This document shows positions 1 to 10,989 of a DNA stretch of 64,000 nucleotides, one piece after another. A model generated the notes under the pieces. The model did no database searches. It was not told the DNA's origin and saw nothing but the letters and a program-made list of their open reading frames with translations. Made by a program: the position numbers and the translations under genes. The stretch comes from Cryoendolithus antarcticus (lineage: Eukaryota > Ascomycota > Dothideomycetes > Cladosporiales > Cladosporiaceae). The stretch lies in NCBI GenBank assembly GCA_002077065.1, contig NAJO01000021.1, positions 558,001 to 622,000 on the forward strand. Reading direction: 5' to 3'. Position 1 is the first letter of the stretch, and each line of letters opens with the position of its first letter.

Positions 1-3000
1 GCTGTTGTTAACGGAGAGGCGGGGATGAAAGATGTGGTGGAGGCAAGCGAGGAAGTGGAGTCTGAGGAGTCTACCACTGTCAAATCGGAGTCTGAGGATG
101 TCGCAATGGCAGAAGATGCGCCATCCGCAGACACCGAGGCGGCGGCGGCGGCTGTCAAGCCAGCTCCTACACCAGCGCCACCTGCACTCACCAACGGCGA
201 GACACCGCCTTGGCACTCGGTGTTGGTCCCGATCATGGACGGTCTACCAGCGGTGACGCCCGATCTCGCTGCCCGTGTCAGTGTGCCTTTTTTTGTCACG
301 TTCTGGACGCTGGCACCTCCAGACATTCATGTGCCGATGGAGGTGTACGAAGCCGAGATGGCCAAGCTATCATCAGAACTCAACAAGCCGCCTGAGCGCA
401 ACGAAAGCTCTGCGGCACGACTCGAACGCATGCGCAACCGGCCAGTCCTCACGCAAACCATCGAGAAGCTCCGTGCCGAGATGAACGACCAGATTACCGG
501 TCCGAGAGGCCTCTCGCAAGTCAAGATGTGGCTCAATACCCAGAAGAAACACTGGTTCCCTCGCAACTCTACCAAGGCGGAGCGGATCGCCCGGCACCTC
601 GCACTCCTGCAAGATTGCTTCCTTCCTCGCGCCACGATGTCTGCGGTCGACGCACTGTACTGCCTTCAGATCATCAAGGCAATGCACAACAACGCCACAC
701 CTGGCTTCAACACATTGTATCTTCTTGATCAGCTATTCAACAAACCACGCCTGGTAGCGATCATCTCCCAATGCACCGCTCGCGAAGCCGAGAACCTAGG
801 ACGCTTCCTGTTTGAGTTTCTAAAGTTGCTTGCGCACTGGCACTCGAAGCAAGAAGTCTACGACAAGGAAGCGTTGGGCAGTCAACGGCAATTGCATGGA
901 TTCGCGAAGAGCACCGACGTCGACGGCGCGCCGACCGGACAGCTAGAGTACGAGGAATTCCGCCGCCTTCTCACAAACTGGCACAACGCCCTCACGAACT
1001 CCTTGAAAGACTGCCTGAAGTCGAAAGAGTACATGCAGATCCGCAACTCGATTGTCATGCTCAAGACAGTCGTCTCGGTGTTCCCGGCTCTAGACTTCCA
1101 GGGTAAGGGACTTATGGGGACGCTCAAGGATCTGGCAAAGGATGAGCCTAGGACAGATCTGAAGCTTGCTGCTATGTCTTTGCTTGGGCCACTGAAGGCT
1201 AGAGAGGCGACTTGGGTGAAGCCGCAGCACTTTAGATTGGCTGCTGATGGTGCTAAGGAGGAGGGTGGGAGTCGAGCGCCAACGCCACAGCCGAAACTGA
1301 ATGCGAAGGCGGAGGAGTTCAAGCCGAGTGCAGCTGTCAAGGCGGTGGACGGAGAGAAGACTGCTGATGGGAAGTCGACACCTGCGGATGTCAAGAAGGA
1401 GACAACGCCGATGACAACCACGAGTACTGCGCCTGCGGTGCAGCCTACAGGCCCGGGCAGAGAGCAAAACAGTCGGCAAGTGTCTGCTGATACTTCGAGG
1501 CACGGCGCGCCTGCCACCAATGGCGCTGCACATCAAGCGTCTCGCGACGCGGCGCCCTCTCGACCGGCTTCAGTGCTACCTCCACGTCTTGCAGGAGCTC
1601 CTATTAAACCGCTCCCACCTCGTCCTGGCGAGAGGGGCTTGCCCGGTCGCCCAGAGCGCTCAGACGAGCGGCATGGCAGACTTGACCGTCCTGAGGACTT
1701 GCGGCAAGCTACATCGCGAGGTCAATCTCCTGGTCACCGGGGTAGACAGCGGACACCAGAGCGTGACACTAGAGGGTCCTTCAACGCTCCTCCACCCCCT
1801 CAGACGGGCTACAGAGAAGATCGACCGCCTCCAAGGCAGGCGGGCGACTCCAGATACCCGAGAGACGATCCACGCAATGGTCCAAGGCGCGATGCTGCAC
1901 CAAGTGCACCTCCGCCTGTGCGACCACAATTCGAGAGCCGCAACAGTGCTCCAGCACCATCTTCAGTGGTGTCTTCGCCACATCCTGATCGACTCAGTCA
2001 GATCAGAGGTGACGGCGGACCACCTCCTCGCCAGCACGAGCAACGCTCGTCTCCCAATCACACGCCTGGCGATAATACGCCGAATGCCGCAGCTGCACAG
2101 TCGAGTGTCAGCGTCAACCCGGAGCGTGCCGCGTTGATCAGTGGTACCAACGGGCCGACGAGAGATCGCCCACGAGAGCGAGATCCCAAGCCTGATTCTC
2201 GCCCACCTCTGCCGCGTCATGACGGCAGACCGAACGGTCGGCCTGAGCCACAAGCTCTATTCCGAGATCAGCAGGCGCCATCAAGACAAGAGCCTGCAGG
2301 AGATCACGCGCCTACTGGGCCTCGTGCTGGACGTGGCGGTGATCGCGACCTGTTTGAGCAGAATGGACAAGGCAGATCAACAGGCGATGTTGCCAGGGGA
2401 CCATCAGCTAGGAACCCAGGTCCACCAGCGCAAGAGTCGAACTATGGTCGTCTCAATGGGCCAAGTGCGCCTCAGGACGTGCCTTCTGGCCCAAGAGCGC
2501 CGAACGGACCCGTCACAAGAGCAGGCAGGAACTTCACAGCACCTGCAGCATCTGCTCCTACACCAGCACCGCAGCCTGTATCATCTCGTCATGACGACAG
2601 CAGCGTGGCGCCACGAGGGCCTCGTGATGTCGGTCGACAAGAGCCTAGCTCCCGCAATGATCGCCACCCACCTAGCAATAATGTGTCCGGTACATCAAGT
2701 GCAGATTCAAGCGCAATGGCAGGCATTCATCCATCACGGGCAGCAGCATTTGGCAGCGCGAATCCGATGCCACCGCCGCTCCAGACCAATCTGGCCAGTA
2801 ATAGCCCAAGAGGCGTTGCTTCTCCGACTACGGGCCCGCCAGCAGGTCCTCGCGGATCAGGCAGACCTCCGGTCGGCACACCCACTGGACCCTCACCTAA
2901 TGTGAGCACGCCTTCGGGTCCTGCTGGCCCTGCACAGAGAGGTGATCAGACTGACAGACATCGCGCCAACTTCACCAATGCCATCGGTAGCACGAACAAC

Positions 3001-3831
3001 GGACCTCAGCCGCCTAGTCAGGGCACCTCGTTTCGCGGCGCAGCTGCTAGTAGGCAGCCTAGCTTGTCTGGCCCACCGACTCCTTCGGGTCCACATACAA
3101 ATGCGCAATCGCCTGCTATGCCATTTCCCAGAGATCAGCCCTCGCAGCGTGACCTACGAAGTCAGCAAGGTCCGCCCAGCAGACCTGAGTCTCGCAATGG
3201 TGATGTTCGAGGCAATGAGCGCGATGATGGACGTTCTCGACGGCATGAAGACGCTCGCGATGACCGTCCGCATCGCAGTAGTCGCGAGTCCAGTCAGCGC
3301 GATGGCAGACCAACTGATGAGCCGCCTCGTCGACCGTTGCCACCACAAAGCATGGAGGAAGGGAGAGACCGCAGAGGCCCACCAAGGAGTGACGAGCCAC
3401 GATCGCGCGACGATAGACCATCCCGCGACGTTGATCCGCCACGTGACGCCAGGCGCTCAACAAGAAACGAGGAGGGGCCACCTCGCCGTGGTCCGAACGA
3501 TATGCCTCAGCCGCCTAGCCAGTACGGCAACCCGAACAGTTTCAAACAGCCTCTGCCACCTCAACAGATGCCTGACTGGCAACAGCAACAGCAGAGTCGG
3601 CACGACGATCGATCACGCATGGATGACAGTCGACGTGGCGGCCGAAGTGGACCTGCTGGTGGTAGCGATCGGAGGGTGGATGAGAGGAGAGAGTCTGCAC
3701 GGGTACCACCTTCAATGGGCGCACAGATGGGAATGGGCCGAGATGACAATGATGGGCGGAAGCGTAGGATGGAGGACATGGGGCCCTCAGGACCTGGGAA
3801 TGATCCGAAGCGGAGGCGCAGTGGGAGATAG
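1..3831 (+). CDS. THO2: THO complex subunit 2 (THO2/THOC2), C-terminal part; 5' end outside the window
   Basis: The frame is open from base 1 (eight codons precede the first ATG at 25), so the start lies upstream and the ATG at 25 is probably internal. About 1276 residues are visible. Residues ~65-390 match the conserved C-terminal domain of Tho2, the scaffold of the nuclear THO complex that couples transcription to mRNA export and limits R-loops. The family landmarks I recognise are the FWTL...DIHVP stretch, a KHWFP motif, and a conserved helical block starting near DCFLPR. From ~420 to the end the protein is a disordered tail of more than 800 residues rich in Pro, Arg, Asp, Ser and Gln, ending in a basic KRRRSGR. 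That tail is much longer than in yeast. No intron is needed. The identification rests on remembered family sequence, not on a search. Confidence 0.85.
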   Translation, partial: AVVNGEAGMKDVVEASEEVESEESTTVKSESEDVAMAEDAPSADTEAAAAAVKPAPTPAPPALTNGETPPWHSVLVPIMDGLPAVTPDLAARVSVPFFVTFWTLAPPDIHVPMEVYEAEMAKLSSELNKPPERNESSAARLERMRNRPVLTQTIEKLRAEMNDQITGPRGLSQVKMWLNTQKKHWFPRNSTKAERIARHLALLQDCFLPRATMSAVDALYCLQIIKAMHNNATPGFNTLYLLDQLFNKPRLVAIISQCTAREAENLGRFLFEFLKLLAHWHSKQEVYDKEALGSQRQLHGFAKSTDVDGAPTGQLEYEEFRRLLTNWHNALTNSLKDCLKSKEYMQIRNSIVMLKTVVSVFPALDFQGKGLMGTLKDLAKDEPRTDLKLAAMSLLGPLKAREATWVKPQHFRLAADGAKEEGGSRAPTPQPKLNAKAEEFKPSAAVKAVDGEKTADGKSTPADVKKETTPMTTTSTAPAVQPTGPGREQNSRQVSADTSRHGAPATNGAAHQASRDAAPSRPASVLPPRLAGAPIKPLPPRPGERGLPGRPERSDERHGRLDRPEDLRQATSRGQSPGHRGRQRTPERDTRGSFNAPPPPQTGYREDRPPPRQAGDSRYPRDDPRNGPRRDAAPSAPPPVRPQFESRNSAPAPSSVVSSPHPDRLSQIRGDGGPPPRQHEQRSSPNHTPGDNTPNAAAAQSSVSVNPERAALISGTNGPTRDRPRERDPKPDSRPPLPRHDGRPNGRPEPQALFRDQQAPSRQEPAGDHAPTGPRAGRGGDRDLFEQNGQGRSTGDVARGPSARNPGPPAQESNYGRLNGPSAPQDVPSGPRAPNGPVTRAGRNFTAPAASAPTPAPQPVSSRHDDSSVAPRGPRDVGRQEPSSRNDRHPPSNNVSGTSSADSSAMAGIHPSRAAAFGSANPMPPPLQTNLASNSPRGVASPTTGPPAGPRGSGRPPVGTPTGPSPNVSTPSGPAGPAQRGDQTDRHRANFTNAIGSTNNGPQPPSQGTSFRGAAASRQPSLSGPPTPSGPHTNAQSPAMPFPRDQPSQRDLRSQQGPPSRPESRNGDVRGNERDDGRSRRHEDARDDRPHRSSRESSQRDGRPTDEPPRRPLPPQSMEEGRDRRGPPRSDEPRSRDDRPSRDVDPPRDARRSTRNEEGPPRRGPNDMPQPPSQYGNPNSFKQPLPPQQMPDWQQQQQSRHDDRSRMDDSRRGGRSGPAGGSDRRVDERRESARVPPSMGAQMGMGRDDNDGRKRRMEDMGPSGPGNDPKRRRSGR

Positions 3832-4347
3832 TGATAGGACTGATACATTGGGGAAAGCGTATTTGGAAGCATAGCGCTGGCGTCTGGGGCTGATTGCATT
3901 GTGATCAAGTGAGAACGGAACACCGGCAGGAAGGCTGGAATTGTACACAAGTCGAGCGATTGTACAATATGTTGACGACCATCTCGTCCCATCTCACTGG
4001 TGCTAACGATCACTGCACTATTTCCATCAGCTACAAGTACATCACCTTTGTACCAGATGCCTCGGTCCCACAATAATTCCCTTTGAGCGAGCAGACAGAC
4101 TTCTGCACGGCTTGCTCACATCCGTACCCATCGTCGTCGATCTGTCTCTCGGCCAATCATAGCGACGTAATTTAGGCTTACTCACGCTTGATTCAGTAGC
4201 GTAACGATTTTGCCCCGCGCGTCACAGCGGACTTCGGCGAGCATTGGCCTGGCAAATGTAGTCGTTCGACGTGTCAGCTTCACCTCTTGCCTTTTCCTCT
4301 TACATCCAATCCACTTCGATACCCAGAAACTCCAACAATCAACCATC
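3832..4347. promoter_or_regulatory. THO2 3' region and upstream/leader region of the ALAS gene
   Basis: No gene seen. Two CCAAT pentamers lie at 4153-4157 and 4306-4310. CCAAT is the core site of the HapB/C/E complex, which works with HapX in iron and heme control in aspergilli; that it acts here is inference. An ATG directly followed by TAG (4256-4261) would be a start-stop upstream ORF if it is inside the transcript. The last ~45 bases before the ATG are A/C-rich and look like a fungal leader. Confidence 0.4.
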
Positions 4348-6189
4348 ATGGAGGCTCTTCTCCGCCAATCCCGCTCGCTTTGCCCCTTCCTGAACAAGAC
4401 CTCGCCCGCCACCCTTCGCTCGCTGTCCACCAGCACCAATGTTACGCACACCGCTCCTGGCGGCGGCGCCATGAGCAACCTGCAAATCATCGCCCGTCGC
4501 TGCCCCGTCATGGGCAAAGCTTTGTCAGTCCAGAGCGCTCGCTCCGGTCACTACGCCTTGGCAGGTGCATTCGGAGGTACTCGTGCCTACCACTCCAAAG
4601 TGCCTCGTGCAAAGCTGCACACTTCTCGTCCTGAGAAGGCTCAAGCCATGGATCTGCCGCCTTCCGCTGCGCCTTACGTGCCGATGAGTGAGGTCAAGCG
4701 AGTCGAGGAGCAGCGCGACATGAACAGGAATGCGGGACCGCCTGTCCCTCCCAAGGCGGAGCAATTTGACTACAATGGCTTTTACCACAATGAGCTCGAC
4801 AAGAAGCACAAGGATAAGTCATACCGGTACTTCAATAACATCAATCGCCTCGCGCAGGAGTTCCCGCAAGCGCACATGTCCAATACTGGAGAGCGGGTGA
4901 CTGTGTGGTGCTCGAATGATTACCTAGGTATGGGCCGCAATCCGCAAGTGTTGGAGAACATGCATCAGACGCTCAACAAGTACGGTGCTGGAGCTGGCGG
5001 AACGAGGAATATTTCCGGACATAATCAGCATGCTGTGGCGCTGGAATCTACGGTGGCGAAGCTGCATGCCAAGGAGGCGGCACTCGTGTTCTCGTCTTGC
5101 TATGTGGCGAACGATGCTACGTTGGCGACGTTGGGAAGCAAGCTGCCCAATTGCGTGATTCTGAGTGACAGCTCGAACCACGCCTCCATGATTCAAGGAA
5201 TTCGCCACTCGGGAGCCAAGAAGGTCGTCTTCGCACACAATAATGTGGCGGATCTAGAGGCTAAGCTAGCCGCACTACCAGCGAATGTGCCCAAAATCAT
5301 TGCCTTCGAAAGTGTGTACAGCATGTGCGGCTCCATTGGGCCGATCGCGGAGATCTGCGATTTGGCGGAGAAGTACGGTGCGATTACCTTTCTGGATGAA
5401 GTCCATGCTGTAGGCATGTACGGACCAAGTGGCGCTGGCGTAGCTGAGCATCTGGACTTCGAGACCTACGCTTCTGGACGATCGACGAAAGGCACGGTGC
5501 AGGATCGCGTGGACATCATCACTGGTACGCTTGGTAAAGCGTATGGCTGTGTCGGAGGCTACATCGCTGGAAGCGCGAAGATGGTCGACACCATCCGCTC
5601 CCTAGCACCAGGATTCATTTTCACGACTTCGCTTCCGCCCGCTACCATGGCTGGCGCAAAGACTGCAATCGACTTCCAGATGTCAGAGCCGAACGATCGT
5701 CGACTCCAGCAGCTTCACACCCGCCAAGTACAGTCGAAGCTCGCCGAACGCGACATCCCCGTCATCCCGAACCCCTCGCACATCATTCCGGTCCTCGTCG
5801 GCAGCGCAGAAGTCGCTAAGCGTGCCTCTGACTTGCTGCTCGAGAAACACAAGATCTACGTTCAAGCCATCAACTATCCGACCGTCCCTGTTGGGCAGGA
5901 GAGGCTTCGCATCACGCCTACACCTGGGCATGGCCAGCAGTACCAGCATCACCTCATCGAGGCACTTGAGAGCGTTTGGCAGGAGCTGGACATTAAGCGC
6001 ACGAGCGACTGGGCTGCCATGGGCGGCTTTGTTGGCGTTGGCGTCAAGGGCAAGGAGGCTGTGGAGCCGATCTGGACGGACGAGCAGTTGGCTTGGGGCC
6101 TGATTGCGGAGTCGAAGGAGGTTAGGAGTGAGAGGGTGTTTGAGAGGATTGAGGAGGTTGGGCCGAGGGCTGTGGCTGTTGCTGCGTAG
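4348..6189 (+). CDS. HEM1: 5-aminolevulinate synthase, mitochondrial
   Basis: 613 aa. It condenses glycine and succinyl-CoA to 5-aminolevulinate, the first step of heme synthesis, in the mitochondrial matrix with PLP as cofactor. The frame is open further up, but the ATG at 4348 is the first in-frame one and has a good context (ACCATCATGG). The first ~90 residues are a Ser/Arg-rich targeting region with two Cys-Pro heme-regulatory motifs, SLCPFL (C12) and RRCPVMG (C52). The fold-type I core follows, with GTRNISG, a LDEVHAVG motif and the PLP lysine in TGTLGKAYG (K397). The length fits fungal ALAS, which keeps a C-terminal extension. There is no intron. In other eukaryotes heme binding to such CP motifs blocks import or triggers degradation, so feedback control is likely here but not shown. 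Confidence 0.96.
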   Translation: MEALLRQSRSLCPFLNKTSPATLRSLSTSTNVTHTAPGGGAMSNLQIIARRCPVMGKALSVQSARSGHYALAGAFGGTRAYHSKVPRAKLHTSRPEKAQAMDLPPSAAPYVPMSEVKRVEEQRDMNRNAGPPVPPKAEQFDYNGFYHNELDKKHKDKSYRYFNNINRLAQEFPQAHMSNTGERVTVWCSNDYLGMGRNPQVLENMHQTLNKYGAGAGGTRNISGHNQHAVALESTVAKLHAKEAALVFSSCYVANDATLATLGSKLPNCVILSDSSNHASMIQGIRHSGAKKVVFAHNNVADLEAKLAALPANVPKIIAFESVYSMCGSIGPIAEICDLAEKYGAITFLDEVHAVGMYGPSGAGVAEHLDFETYASGRSTKGTVQDRVDIITGTLGKAYGCVGGYIAGSAKMVDTIRSLAPGFIFTTSLPPATMAGAKTAIDFQMSEPNDRRLQQLHTRQVQSKLAERDIPVIPNPSHIIPVLVGSAEVAKRASDLLLEKHKIYVQAINYPTVPVGQERLRITPTPGHGQQYQHHLIEALESVWQELDIKRTSDWAAMGGFVGVGVKGKEAVEPIWTDEQLAWGLIAESKEVRSERVFERIEEVGPRAVAVAA

Positions 6190-7031
6190 ACGTCTCGGTT
6201 ATGAGGAGACATTTCGGTGTGTTTGCGACGATCATGAAAGACGAGAGACTTTTCGAGGCGCCGTGTCGATTGTATAGTCGATGTACACTCTCTTGCCCGC
6301 GAGGATCTACCATGAAGCTTCCATCGTCTATTGTTTGGCGTGATCAATATCACACGAATATCAGCGTCGCTGCATCACCCACCACAGACGACCTAGCACG
6401 AATGAGTTACATGAGAAGTCGGCCGAGTCTGCCTCAGGCCCTGATGCAGTCCGCTTACTCGACCGCACTGCCTCCACCAACCTGCACCTCCTAACAACTG
6501 AACCGCCTAGACCTTCATCCCCTCGCGTGACATTTGTAACCTCTCACACCAGGAAAGTCCTCTGCTGTCCAATCACACCCCCTGTCCCCTGCCAAGCCAT
6601 GACGCGATTTTGCAGTGGAGTTTGCTTTGTAACGCCGTTCATGCTGACAGCACACATGTCTCCGTCAGTTCCTCCGATGCCCTAGTTCGTATCTTGCTGT
6701 TTGCAGAGACTGCAAGGGTGGAGCTGTTTCGTCCGGCGAACCCACGGCATTGGCGGTGGCTGTAGAAGGGTCGAGGTGCGTTGGGATTGAGGTTTGTAAG
6801 GTGTGCTGATGATGACTGAAGTGGGTGATGGGGTGATGTTGGTAATCGCCGTTGTATGTGCGGAGGCGGTGATAAGTAGGTACCCTGTTACGGTTGTAGG
6901 TCTTTGGTCCTATCTCCTGTTGTATTGTGTTTGTATCTTGGCGGTGGCAGAGTGCTATCATATCTCGCTGGTGCACTGGCAATTGATCTCCTACTCATCA
7001 CACACACCACGTACTCGCAACATCAATTATC
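6190..7031. other. intergenic region, ALAS to MFS transporter
   Basis: 842 bases. It contains only short, unrecognised frames on both strands. It presumably holds the ALAS 3' UTR and the promoter and leader of the downstream transporter. I see no repeat, tRNA or conserved motif. Confidence 0.4.
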
Positions 7032-8970
7032 ATGACTGACCTTATCCGCGACGCCCCAGTCGGGCAGATGCTCCGCTGGGTCACTGGCAATCGAATCCTA
7101 CGCTATCCAGAAGAACACCCCGACTTCGTCCTCCCAAACGCATACGCCGAGCACGCCGAGAAGCCTCGCCAGCAATCCGACGCAACTTCTCTAGCAACAC
7201 CGAACGTTTACCTTGAAGACCCCAAGGACCTGGAGAAGTCGGGCGTCGAGCCTAGCGAGCCTTCCGCTCACCTCCAGGACAGACATGCGCTCGAACGCCT
7301 TGAGACTGCGCCGGATCTCGAGAAAGCTGAGACGCGCGGCTCGCAGATCGGTAGACTTACCACGCTCAGCAGTCAGATCAGTCGAACGGCGACGCTTTCT
7401 GGCTTGAAATCTATTCATACACGCGCTGATCTGGAGGATGCGATGCATGTTGCCTCTTTCGCTAAGCAGCCTTCTGCTCCCATCATCCCGGAGCGGACCC
7501 GAGATGGATTGATTCTGGTGTCCTTCTACACTACGGATGACGCGGAGAACCCGCAGTCGTGGTCGCAGAAGAAGAAGGGGTTTGCAAGTCTGCAAATCTA
7601 CCTCTACACGCTTGCCGTGTATATGGGAAGTGCGATTTACGCACCTTCCACTGAAGGCGTAGCTGAGGAGTTCGGCGTGAGCATCACGGCTGCGAGTTTA
7701 GGGCTGGCTTTATATGGTAAGTCAATGATTGATGGCGTCCGGACTCCAATGGTAGCATACTGACATTTCCACAGTGCTGGCCTACGGTCTCGGTCCGCTC
7801 ATCTTCTCGCCCATCTCCGAGCTCCCAGTCGTCGGCCGCAACCCGCCATACATGATCACAATGGGCATTTACGTCGCGCTCTGCGTCGCCGCGCCTCTGG
7901 TGCAAAACTTCGCCGGTCTCCTCGTCATCCGCTTCCTGCAAGGCTTCTTCGGCTCGCCTTGTCTAGCCACCGGGGGAGCCAGTCTGGGAGACATGTACTC
8001 CTTCATCAAGCTACCCTACGTGCTCTGCTTGTGGGCATTTGCTGCGACTTGCGGCCCCGCCCTCGGCCCCCTCATCTCCGGCTTCTCCGTCATGGCAGAA
8101 GGCTGGCGCTGGTCCCTCTGGGAGATGCTCTGGCTCTCCGGCCCAGTCTTCATCATGATGCTGCTCTTCCTCCCCGAGACGTCGCAGTCGAATATCCTAC
8201 TGCGGCGTGCTAGACGCCTGCGCAAGCTCACTGGAAACGATAAGTATCGCTCGCAATCTGAGCTTGACCAAGCGAATCTCAACGCTCGAGAGATCGCGTA
8301 CGAGGCTCTTGTGCGGCCCATGCAGCTCATGTTCATGGATCCCGCGATCGGCTTCACGGCCGTCTACGTCGGGCTCGTGTACGGCATTTTCTACTCGTAC
8401 TTCGAGTGCTTTCCCATCGTTTTCATGGGCAACTACGGCTTCAACCTCGGCGAGATGGGCCTGGCTTTTATGGCGATTACGGTGGCCACGATCTTCGCGA
8501 TATCGGCGTACTACGCTTACAACTGGTACATCGTGGAGCCCAACTTCCGCGCCCACGGTATCGGCAAACCCGAGGCCCGCCTCGTGCCCGCTCTGATCGT
8601 TAGCTTCTTCCTCCCTATCGGCCTTTTCATCTTCGCCTGGACCTCCGACGGCAGCATCCACTGGATTGTCCCGATCTTGGGCGTCTTCATCTTCACGATC
8701 GGAGTCTTCATCCTCATCCAGTGCATTTTCGTCTACCTGCCGTTTGTGTACCCGCAGTATGCCGCGAGCTTGTTCGCGGGTAACGACTTTGCGCGGTCAA
8801 GCATTGCATTCGCGGCGATCTTGTTCAGCAGGCCCATGTTCCTCAACATGGGTGTTGGGCCGGCGGTGAGCTTGCTGGGGGCGCTGACGGCAGTCTGTAT
8901 CGGTGGGATCTTCGTGCTGTACTTCTACGGAGAGAGGTTGAGGGCGAGATCGAAGTTCAGTGCGAAGTAG
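7032..8970 (+). CDS. MFS transporter, drug:H+ antiporter (DHA1) type
   Basis: Exons 7032-7716 and 7775-8970 (626 aa); the intron 7717-7774 starts GTAAGT and ends CACAG, and the join gives LGLALYVLAYGLGPL. A ~190-residue hydrophilic, low-complexity N-terminus precedes about 12 membrane segments. Family signs are NPQSWSQKKK just before TM1, the motif around LGPLIFSPISELPVVGR, and FLQGFFGSPCLATGGASLGD in the TM4 region. These belong to the plasma-membrane polyamine/multidrug exporters (Flr1/Tpo1-like), which expel small organic molecules with the proton gradient. The substrate cannot be told from sequence. It is intact, unlike the related MFS remnant at 58101-59822. Confidence 0.88.
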
Positions 8971-9212
8971 ACGGTTGCAGGAAGCGTTTGGTATCGAGGA
9001 GAATGATTAGCAGATTTAGCGTGGCGTTTGGGATTGGGATGAGCATAGACTGAGCGTACTACTAGCGTAAATCAAAGCACTTCGACCGGGAACGTTCACT
9101 GCCAGTCCTACCTGGTGGCTACCACTCAGCTACGCTCCGCTAGCTTTCTCAGCCAATCAGACTCCGCGCTTACGCTCGAGCGCAGCAGTAGCAGTCAGGC
9201 AAATCCTCGACC

Positions 9213-10388
9213 TCACTTCGTCTCCTCCTTCATCCCCTTCGCCGCTTCCTCCTCCTCCTTCGCCCTCCGTCTCGCCTCCTTAACCACCCCCAACTTCGCC
9301 TCACACTCATCAACAACACCCTTGCACTCTCCCCACATAGCTTCCGTCGCCGCCCAATTCCCCGCCTCTACTTTATTCTTCCCCACGCCCTTGCCCAAAC
9401 ACTTCCTCTCGAAGCCATAGCCCGTCAGATACACTGCGATGAAATGGCGGTTCTGTCCGAGTTGATCGCCTTTAAGCTCCTGCATGGTTTTGTAAGGCTC
9501 GTAGATTAGCTTCGCGTCTGCGGATTGGATGCGCTTTTGTAGTGTGGCCTTGGCTGTCGGGTCGTAGATTGTCTTGGGATCTGAGTCTGGAGCGTGTGTC
9601 AGGTTGGCGCTGGGAGAGCGGTACTTATGGCTATTCGCCGCTTCGATAAGTTTGGGCGCCCAGAGGGCTGTCAACCACTTTTCGACAACTGCGAAGCCGT
9701 TCTCAGGATCAGAAAGAATCACAACAGCGATGTAAGCTTCAAACACATCGCCCAGAATCTTGTTAAGACCCTTGTTCCCCTTCCCCTGACTATCAGCAGC
9801 CATCCGCTCGAAATCGGCGACCTTTACCCTCAGCTCAAACCCGTAAAGTCGTGCATACTCAGCCAGGGTCTCATTTTTTACGAGCACTTCGCGGACTTGG
9901 GATTGAGAGCCTGCGGTGAGTTTGGGAAAGTGATGGAAGATTATGCGCGAGGCTATGACTTCCAGGTAGGCGTCGCCGAGGAATTCGAGGCGTTCGTAGG
10001 TTATGTCGCTTGTGGAGGTGGCTCGGTCGTAGCTGGCGAGGGATTTGTGGGTGAAGGGTGCGGTTGCTAGAGTTGGGTCGAGGATTTCTGGGAGAGGCGG
10101 GAGAATTGGAGGAACGGTGAAGGGGGTAAAGGCATGAACTGGGGTCTGGAGGGTGGCGTTCTGGGGGATCTGGGCCTGGGCTGCGGAGTGGTCGACTTTG
10201 TAGTTTCTGCGGTCCGTGGCAGCCTTGCGTTCGAGATCGGCCTTGAGATTGCCGGGAGAGCCGTGAGATTGACGGTCGTCGTATTGAGCAGGTGCTCTGT
10301 CATGTGGACGATGCTGGTTGAAATCTCCATTCTTGGGTTTCTTATTGTAGCCGGAGCCTTGATATCCATCGTATGATCGTTTCGACAT
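9213..10388 (-). CDS. RNT1: ribonuclease III (Rnt1-type)
   Basis: 391 aa, one exon. Layout: a polar N-terminus (~1-100), an RNase III domain (~115-240) with the signature ERLEFLGDAYLE, and a C-terminal double-stranded-RNA-binding domain (~285-365) around LKGDQLGQNRHF and NKVEAGNWAATEAM. A second acidic catalytic stretch is visible as LNKILGDVFEAYI. With a single RNase III domain and no helicase or PAZ domain, it is the Rnt1 class that cuts pre-rRNA and snRNA/snoRNA precursors in the nucleus, not a Dicer. It is transcribed head to head with the mS33 gene across ~220 bases, and its 3' end faces the MFS transporter. Confidence 0.9.
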   Translation of the reverse strand: MSKRSYDGYQGSGYNKKPKNGDFNQHRPHDRAPAQYDDRQSHGSPGNLKADLERKAATDRRNYKVDHSAAQAQIPQNATLQTPVHAFTPFTVPPILPPLPEILDPTLATAPFTHKSLASYDRATSTSDITYERLEFLGDAYLEVIASRIIFHHFPKLTAGSQSQVREVLVKNETLAEYARLYGFELRVKVADFERMAADSQGKGNKGLNKILGDVFEAYIAVVILSDPENGFAVVEKWLTALWAPKLIEAANSHKYRSPSANLTHAPDSDPKTIYDPTAKATLQKRIQSADAKLIYEPYKTMQELKGDQLGQNRHFIAVYLTGYGFERKCLGKGVGKNKVEAGNWAATEAMWGECKGVVDECEAKLGVVKEARRRAKEEEEAAKGMKEETK

Positions 10389-10609
10389 GGCGGCAAATGT
10401 GTGTAGCTCTCCTCAGCGCTGCTGCGGCGGGATGGGCAGCGAGAAGGTGAGCTGGCGTGTGTGAAGGAAGAAAAGAAGTCGACATGAAATATTCTGTATA
10501 TTAGGCCGCAGCTAGCGCTGCCTTGCCGAACTGCAAGTCTTGGCATATCGAACCTACGTCCAGACGGCATCATTGTCGCGTTGATCCTCCACCACCTCAC
10601 CCTCCGATC

Positions 10610-10989
10610 ATGGCGGTCCCCGCCTCCCGCATCCTCGACCTCCTCAAAGTACACTCACCCCTCCCCTCCCTGTCCTCTCCACCCTACTAACCCCGTCCCA
10701 GCTCCGCGCATCCATCTTCCAAACAACATTCAACCCCACCGGCGCCCGTCTCGGCAACAAAATCCTTCGCCAGCGCCTACGAGGCCCAGCTTTAGCAGCC
10801 TACTACCCCCGCCGCACGGCGACATTCTCAGACTTACGGAAACTATATCCGGGCTTTGAGACGTATGATGAATTCGAGGAGGACCGGTTGGAGGGCGTGA
10901 TGATCACGAAGAGTCGAGGCAAGGGCGCGCCGAAGAAGAAGCGGACGGCGGCGGAGAGTAAAAAGTTTCAGGGGAAGAAGAGGAGGTGA
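10610..10989 (+). CDS. RSM27: mitochondrial small-subunit ribosomal protein mS33 (Rsm27)
   Basis: Exons 10610-10648 and 10702-10989 (108 aa). The 53-base intron follows codon 13, carries a perfect CTACTAAC branch site, and ends CCCAG. The product begins MAVPASRILDLLK and continues LRASIFQTTFNPTGARLGNK, the hallmark of the MRP-S33 family, then a basic lysine-rich tail. It is a component of the mitochondrial 37S ribosome. The gene is too short and too interrupted to show as one open frame. It shares a short divergent promoter with RNase III. Confidence 0.88.

Noticed and set aside
9575..9630. Possible intron inside RNase III (GTACCG...CTCCAG on the minus strand)
   Set aside because: At 38 bases it is too short, and the open frame needs no splice.
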